NCBI GenBank assembly: GCA_017744755.1
Contig: JAGIAU010000065.1
Coordinates: 1-9,670, forward strand
Length of the DNA: 9,670 bases
Source: Microbacteriaceae bacterium
GTDB taxonomy: Bacteria; Actinomycetota; Actinomycetes; Actinomycetales; Microbacteriaceae
Direction: 5' to 3'
Made by a program: the position numbers and the translations under genes. This document shows, one piece after another, positions 6,042 through 9,670 of the stretch (the stretch's first letter is position 1; each line of letters opens with the position of its first letter). The notes beneath the pieces are model-generated. The model was not told the DNA's origin and did not search any database. It saw nothing but the letters and a program-made list of their open reading frames with translations.

Positions 6042-7601
6042 ATGACCATCTCTCCCAAGTTCCCGCTGGACCAGGTCCACGTCATCGTCGTGGGCGGCGG
6101 CGCGGCCGGCGGCGTCGTCGCCGCCCGGCTCTCCGAGGACCCCGAGCGGAACGTGCTCCTCATCGAGGCCGGTCCCGGCTTCGAGACCCCGGAGGACATG
6201 CCGCCGGTGCTCCGCTACGGCGCCTACTCCGAGGGCGTGGTCACGACCCGGGACTTCATGTGGAAGTACCCGACGACGCCGACCGCGCCCGGGGCCAGAG
6301 GCTATGAGCTGCTCACCGGGAAGGCGCTCGGCGGCGGCAGCTCGGTCAACGGCCAGGTCTGGCTCCGCGGCCTCCCCGGCGACTTCGACGCCTGGGCGGG
6401 GCGTGGCGCCGCCGCGTGGGGCTGGGAGGACGTCGCGCCGTGGTTCGCCGCGACGGAGACCGACCTCGACTTCCCGGACGGGCAGGTCCACGGCCACGAC
6501 GGACCCGTCGTCGTCCGGCGGTTCTCGCGGGACGAGTGGCACGCCTCGCACCGCGCCTTCCACCAGGCGTGCCTCGACCACGGCTTCGAGGCCGTCGACG
6601 ACCTGAACCGGCCGGGCGCCAGCGGCGTCGGAGCGCAGCCGTTCAACAACCACGACGGCGTCCGGCAGGGCAGCGCGATCACGCACGTCCTGCCCGCGAT
6701 CGAGCGGCCGAACCTCCGCGTGCTGGCCGAGACCGAGGTGCGCACCGTCCTGTTCGAGGGGACACGGGCGATCGGTGTGGAGGTCCGCGAGGCGCAGGGC
6801 GAGATCGTCCGCCTGGCCGCCTCCGAGGAGGTGATCCTGAGCGCCGGCGCGATCGGGAGCCCGTGGCTCCTGATGCGCTCCGGCATCGGCGCCGCCGAGC
6901 ACCTCCTCGCGCACGGGATCGGCGTCGTCGCCGATCTGCCCGGCGTCGGGCAGAACCTCCAGGACCACCCGCGGGTCGGCGCCAGATGGATCACCGGCAC
7001 CGGCGTGCTCCTCGACCCCACCGCGGCGAGGTACCAGGTCTCGCTCCGCACGACCGCCCCGGGCTCGGCGATCCCGGACGACCTCAAGATCTCGATGACG
7101 TCGTTCGCGACCGACGAGCGCGGCCTCGGCGTGGAGTTGTACGTGTACCTCATGCTCGCCGACAGCCGCGGGTCGGTGCGGCTGCGCTCATCCGACCCGG
7201 CGGTGCCGCCCGAGATCGACTTCCGGTTCTTCAGCGCCGAGGAGGACCTGCGCCGCATGCGCGAAGGCGTCCGGCTCGGGCTGTCGATCGCCGCGTCCCC
7301 GCTGCTCCAGGACCTCGTCGTGGAGCGGGTCGCACCCGTCGAGGCGGACCTTGCCGATGACGGCGCCTTCGACGCGTGGCTGCGTCGCGAGGTGCAGGGC
7401 ACGTTCCACCCGTCCTCGACCTGTGCGATCGGCCCCGCCGATGATCCGAGGTCCGTCGTCGACGACTTCGGCCTCGTGCACGGGGTGCAGGGCCTCCGGG
7501 TGGTCGACGCGTCGATCATGCCCGACTCGGTCCGGGCGAACCTCACCGCCACCATCTTCATGCTCGCGGAGCGCATCGCCGCCCGCATCCGGGCGAACTG
7601 A
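6042..7601 (+). CDS. GMC-family FAD-dependent oxidoreductase (choline dehydrogenase-like)
   Basis: The 519-residue product is a glucose-methanol-choline family flavoenzyme that would oxidise an alcohol to a carbonyl. The FAD-binding Rossmann motif VVGGGAAGG is at residues 16-24, followed by the ribose-binding acid in LLIEAG (39-44). GMC signature 1 is GKALGGGSSVNGQVWLRG (93-110). Signature 2 is the GAIGSPWLLMRSGIG segment. The catalytic His456 (FHPSSTCAIG) and the partner Asn500 (RANLTATIFMLAERIA) are both present. There is no export signal, so it is cytoplasmic. The electron acceptor cannot be read. ATG 6042 is the only plausible start in frame, although no ribosome binding site precedes it and the frame is open far upstream. 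It sits between the binding protein and the permeases, 40 bases before the crotonase gene, so the imported compound is probably its substrate. Confidence 0.92.
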   Translation: MTISPKFPLDQVHVIVVGGGAAGGVVAARLSEDPERNVLLIEAGPGFETPEDMPPVLRYGAYSEGVVTTRDFMWKYPTTPTAPGARGYELLTGKALGGGSSVNGQVWLRGLPGDFDAWAGRGAAAWGWEDVAPWFAATETDLDFPDGQVHGHDGPVVVRRFSRDEWHASHRAFHQACLDHGFEAVDDLNRPGASGVGAQPFNNHDGVRQGSAITHVLPAIERPNLRVLAETEVRTVLFEGTRAIGVEVREAQGEIVRLAASEEVILSAGAIGSPWLLMRSGIGAAEHLLAHGIGVVADLPGVGQNLQDHPRVGARWITGTGVLLDPTAARYQVSLRTTAPGSAIPDDLKISMTSFATDERGLGVELYVYLMLADSRGSVRLRSSDPAVPPEIDFRFFSAEEDLRRMREGVRLGLSIAASPLLQDLVVERVAPVEADLADDGAFDAWLRREVQGTFHPSSTCAIGPADDPRSVVDDFGLVHGVQGLRVVDASIMPDSVRANLTATIFMLAERIAARIRAN

Positions 7602-7641
7602 AGCCCGCACGAACGACATCGATCACGAAGGAGAGATCATC

Positions 7642-8439
7642 ATGACCGTCGCCGAGGGAAGGCTCGTGGAGTACGAGCGTCGTGGCAGTGTCGCCGTCAT
7701 CACGTTCAACCGACCCGAGAAGCTGAACGCGATGTCGGACGAGCTCGCGATCGAGCTGTCCGACGCCATGCGCCGCTTCGACCAGGACGATGACGCGCTC
7801 GTCGCGGTGCTGAACGGCCGCGGACGGGCGTTCTCATCGGGGGCGGACGTCCACCAGCGTCAGCTGCGACCGGCCGAGGAGGTGAAGGAGCTCGGCGGCC
7901 TGGCGGGTCGCGGGGCCAACACCGGCAGCCTGCTCACGGACTGCGTGAACTGGAAGCCCGTCGTCGCCGCTGTCCACGGCTACACGATGGGCATGGCGCT
8001 CGGCATCGCGATCGACTGCGAGATGGTGGTCGCCTCCGAGGACACGCGGTTCCAGCTGACCGAGGTCGGCCGCGGTCTCGGCGGCGAGCGGTACTACGCC
8101 GGCATGCACTACCGCGGCGCCGGGACCCTCGCGAACGACGTCGGGCTGACCGGCCGGTTCTTCACGGCGAGGGAGGCGCTCGAGGGCGGGCTCATCAACC
8201 GGGTCGTCCCCGCGGGCACGCACCTCGAGGCGGCGATCGCCGTGGCCGAGGAGATCGCCGCGAACCCGCCGCTGAGCGTCCGCGCGATCGTGCGCTGGCG
8301 ACGCATCGGCGCGGAGCGCGCCAAGCGCGAGGCGGACCTGCACAGCGCGGCGCTCAAGCTCAACCAGACCGAGGACTTCCGCGAGAGCGCCCTCGCGTTC
8401 GCCGAGAAGCGAAAGCCCGCGCCGTTCAAGGGTCGCTGA
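7642..8439 (+). CDS. crotonase-family protein (enoyl-CoA hydratase/isomerase)
   Basis: The 265-residue product has the crotonase fold and acts on acyl-CoA thioesters. Visible landmarks are the N-terminal FNRPEKLNAMS (22-32), first oxyanion-hole segment FSSGADV (64-70), second oxyanion-hole segment VHGYTMGMALG (111-121), and the C-terminal TEDFRESALAFAEKRKP. Aligned by eye to rat mitochondrial crotonase, the Glu164 position is kept as Glu141 (FQLTE). The Glu144 position is Gly121, and the usual GGG is GMA. Single-glutamate crotonases include enoyl-CoA isomerases and hydratase-lyases, so simple hydration is not assured. AAGGAGAG (7628-7635), six bases away, fixes ATG 7642. The next gene begins one base after its stop. 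It presumably processes a CoA ester derived from the imported substrate. No CoA ligase is in view; one may lie outside the window. Confidence 0.9.
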   Translation: MTVAEGRLVEYERRGSVAVITFNRPEKLNAMSDELAIELSDAMRRFDQDDDALVAVLNGRGRAFSSGADVHQRQLRPAEEVKELGGLAGRGANTGSLLTDCVNWKPVVAAVHGYTMGMALGIAIDCEMVVASEDTRFQLTEVGRGLGGERYYAGMHYRGAGTLANDVGLTGRFFTAREALEGGLINRVVPAGTHLEAAIAVAEEIAANPPLSVRAIVRWRRIGAERAKREADLHSAALKLNQTEDFRESALAFAEKRKPAPFKGR

Positions 8440-8440
8440 C

Positions 8441-9385
8441 TTGCTCAAGTTCATCCTGCTGAGGATCCTCGGGTTCGTCCCGACGCTCCTGCTCGTGACG
8501 ATCCTGGTCTTCGGGCTCATCACGCTCATCCCCGGCGATCCGGCGGTCGCGCTCGCGGGTGAGAACCCGACGCCGGAGCAGATCGAGCTGGTCCGGCAGC
8601 AGCTCGGCCTCGACCAGCCGATCTGGCAGCAGTACCTGACCTGGCTGTGGAACGCGGTGCATCTGGATCTCGGGACGTCGTTCTACACCAGCCAGACGGT
8701 GTGGAACCTCATCGCGGCGCGCATCCCCGTGACGCTCTCGCTCGTCCTCGTCGCGATCGTGTTCGCGGTCGTCGTGGGCGTGGTGCTCGGCACGATCGCC
8801 GCGATCCGTCCGCACGGCATCGTCGACCGGATCGTCATCTTCGTCGCGACGCTGGGGACGGCGGTGCCGAACTTCTGGATCGGGCTGGTGCTCATCCTGA
8901 TCTTCGCGGTGCAGCTGCAGCTGCTGCCCGCCGGCGGCTTCACGCCGATCGGCGAGAGCCCGATGGAATGGATCAGTCACCTCGTCCTTCCGGCCGCCGC
9001 CCTGGCGACCTCCCCGGCGGCCGAGATCGCGAGGCAGACGCGCGGCGGCCTCCTCGACGTGCTCGCCTCCGACTACGTGCGCACGGCGAGGGCGAAGGGC
9101 ATGTCGCCCGTCAACGTCGTCGGCAAGCAGGCGCTCAAGAACACCGGCATCGTCATCGTCACGGTCACGGGTCTGCAGATCAGCCGGCTCGTCGGCGGCT
9201 CGGTCGTGATCGAGAGCGTGTTCGTCATCCCCGGCGTCGGGAACCTCGCGTATCAGTCGGTCTTCACGCGCGACTTCCCGGTGGTGCAGGGGATCCTCCT
9301 GGTCTGCGCGGTGATGGTGCTCACCATCAACCTGCTGGTGGACCTCTCGTACGGCTACTTCAACCCGAAGCTGAGGAAGACATGA
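8441..9385 (+). CDS. ABC transporter permease, DppB type
   Basis: The 314-residue product is one of the two membrane subunits of a peptide/nickel-type ABC importer. The start is TTG 8441, one base past the crotonase stop, with AAGGG at 8428-8432. This yields the canonical N-terminus (FILLRILGFVPTLLLVTILV, then IPGDP), which supports the choice over any later start. Six hydrophobic segments lie at about residues 9-30, 98-122, 132-158, 176-196, 234-256 and 282-304. The large loop after the first contains GLDQPIWQQYLTWL. The ATPase-contacting EAA-like loop is DYVRTARAKGMSPVNVV (211-227). The gene overlaps the next permease by four bases (ATGA). It belongs with the binding protein at 4336-5901, from which it is separated by two enzyme genes. 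Substrate unknown. Confidence 0.94.
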   Translation: MLKFILLRILGFVPTLLLVTILVFGLITLIPGDPAVALAGENPTPEQIELVRQQLGLDQPIWQQYLTWLWNAVHLDLGTSFYTSQTVWNLIAARIPVTLSLVLVAIVFAVVVGVVLGTIAAIRPHGIVDRIVIFVATLGTAVPNFWIGLVLILIFAVQLQLLPAGGFTPIGESPMEWISHLVLPAAALATSPAAEIARQTRGGLLDVLASDYVRTARAKGMSPVNVVGKQALKNTGIVIVTVTGLQISRLVGGSVVIESVFVIPGVGNLAYQSVFTRDFPVVQGILLVCAVMVLTINLLVDLSYGYFNPKLRKT

Positions 9386-9670
9386 GCGGCCCGAAGACGG
9401 ATTGGAACCGTGTCGTCGATCCCGCGCAGCAGCGCGTCGAGGGCGCCGCGCGACGGTTCCTGCGGCGGTTCCTCTCGCGCCCCCTGGGCGTCGCCGCGCT
9501 CTGCGTGATCCTGCTGATGATCCTGATCGGCGTGTTCGCCCCCCTGCTGGCGCCGTACGACCCGGCCGCGATCGACATCGGGAACCGCTATCTGCCGCCG
9601 AGCCCGGCGCACTGGCTCGGGACGGACGACCTCGGGCGCGACGTCCTCAGCCGGCTGCTCTATGCCACCC
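9382..9670 (+). CDS. ABC transporter permease, DppC type, 3'-truncated by window end
   Basis: The first 96 residues of the second permease subunit are present; the gene runs off the window end. ATG 9382 overlaps the stop of the preceding permease, and GAGGAAG (9373-9379) serves as ribosome binding site. A basic cytoplasmic N-terminus with RRFLRRFLSRP (25-34 region) leads into a transmembrane helix at about 35-57, followed by LLAPYDP. The highly conserved family motif HWLGTDDLGRDVLSRLLY is at 77-94. These features match DppC-type subunits of peptide/nickel ABC importers. The remaining helices and the ATPase gene or genes are expected downstream. Confidence 0.93.
   Translation, partial: MSGPKTDWNRVVDPAQQRVEGAARRFLRRFLSRPLGVAALCVILLMILIGVFAPLLAPYDPAAIDIGNRYLPPSPAHWLGTDDLGRDVLSRLLYAT

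Noticed and set aside
6302..7588. Long minus-strand frames opposite the GMC gene, and similar ones at 6012-6968 and 7834-8529
   Set aside because: These are Ser/Arg/Thr- or Arg/Glu-rich shadows of GC-rich coding sequence; no domains or ribosome binding sites support them.

Overview
The window is high-GC DNA (roughly 70% by eye) with tightly packed genes, nearly all third codon positions G or C, ATGA/GTGA start-stop overlaps, a TTG start and a lipoprotein with an actinobacterial-style lipobox. This suggests an actinobacterium, perhaps of the Microbacteriaceae type; the genus is inference only. All nine genes lie on the + strand. The first and last are cut by the window edges. No RNA genes, insertion sequences, CRISPR arrays or attachment sites were seen, and no gene-free stretch exceeds about 140 bases.

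Left part (1-2784): the 3' part of a 2-oxoacid dehydrogenase E2 acyltransferase gene (subunit-binding and catalytic domains present, lipoyl domain mostly outside). A MarR-type repressor follows, overlapping by 4 bases an MFS exporter of the EntS/MFS_3 type. A long imperfect palindrome just before marR is a good candidate for its own operator. This pair looks like a self-contained drug- or metabolite-responsive efflux unit.

Middle and right part (2785-9670): a second, probably catabolic locus. It opens with a GntR/FCD-family regulator that overlaps a NUDIX hydrolase of the acyl-CoA diphosphatase (NUDT19-like) type. After an AT-rich promoter pocket and a hairpin-rich leader comes a family-5 (peptide/nickel type) ABC-transporter lipoprotein, then a strong hairpin, a GMC-family FAD alcohol oxidoreductase, a crotonase-family protein, and two DppB/DppC-type permeases, the second cut off by the window end. 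The ATPase gene or genes are expected just downstream.

Reading of the locus (inference): a small molecule is captured and imported by the Dpp-like transporter, its alcohol group is oxidised by the GMC enzyme, and its CoA thioester is processed by the crotonase. The FCD regulator would sense the substrate or an intermediate, and the NUDIX enzyme may trim unwanted acyl-CoAs. The crotonase lacks one of the two classical hydratase glutamates, so its chemistry may not be plain hydration. Placing two catabolic enzymes between a binding protein and its permeases is the most distinctive feature here. The substrate cannot be read from the sequence.
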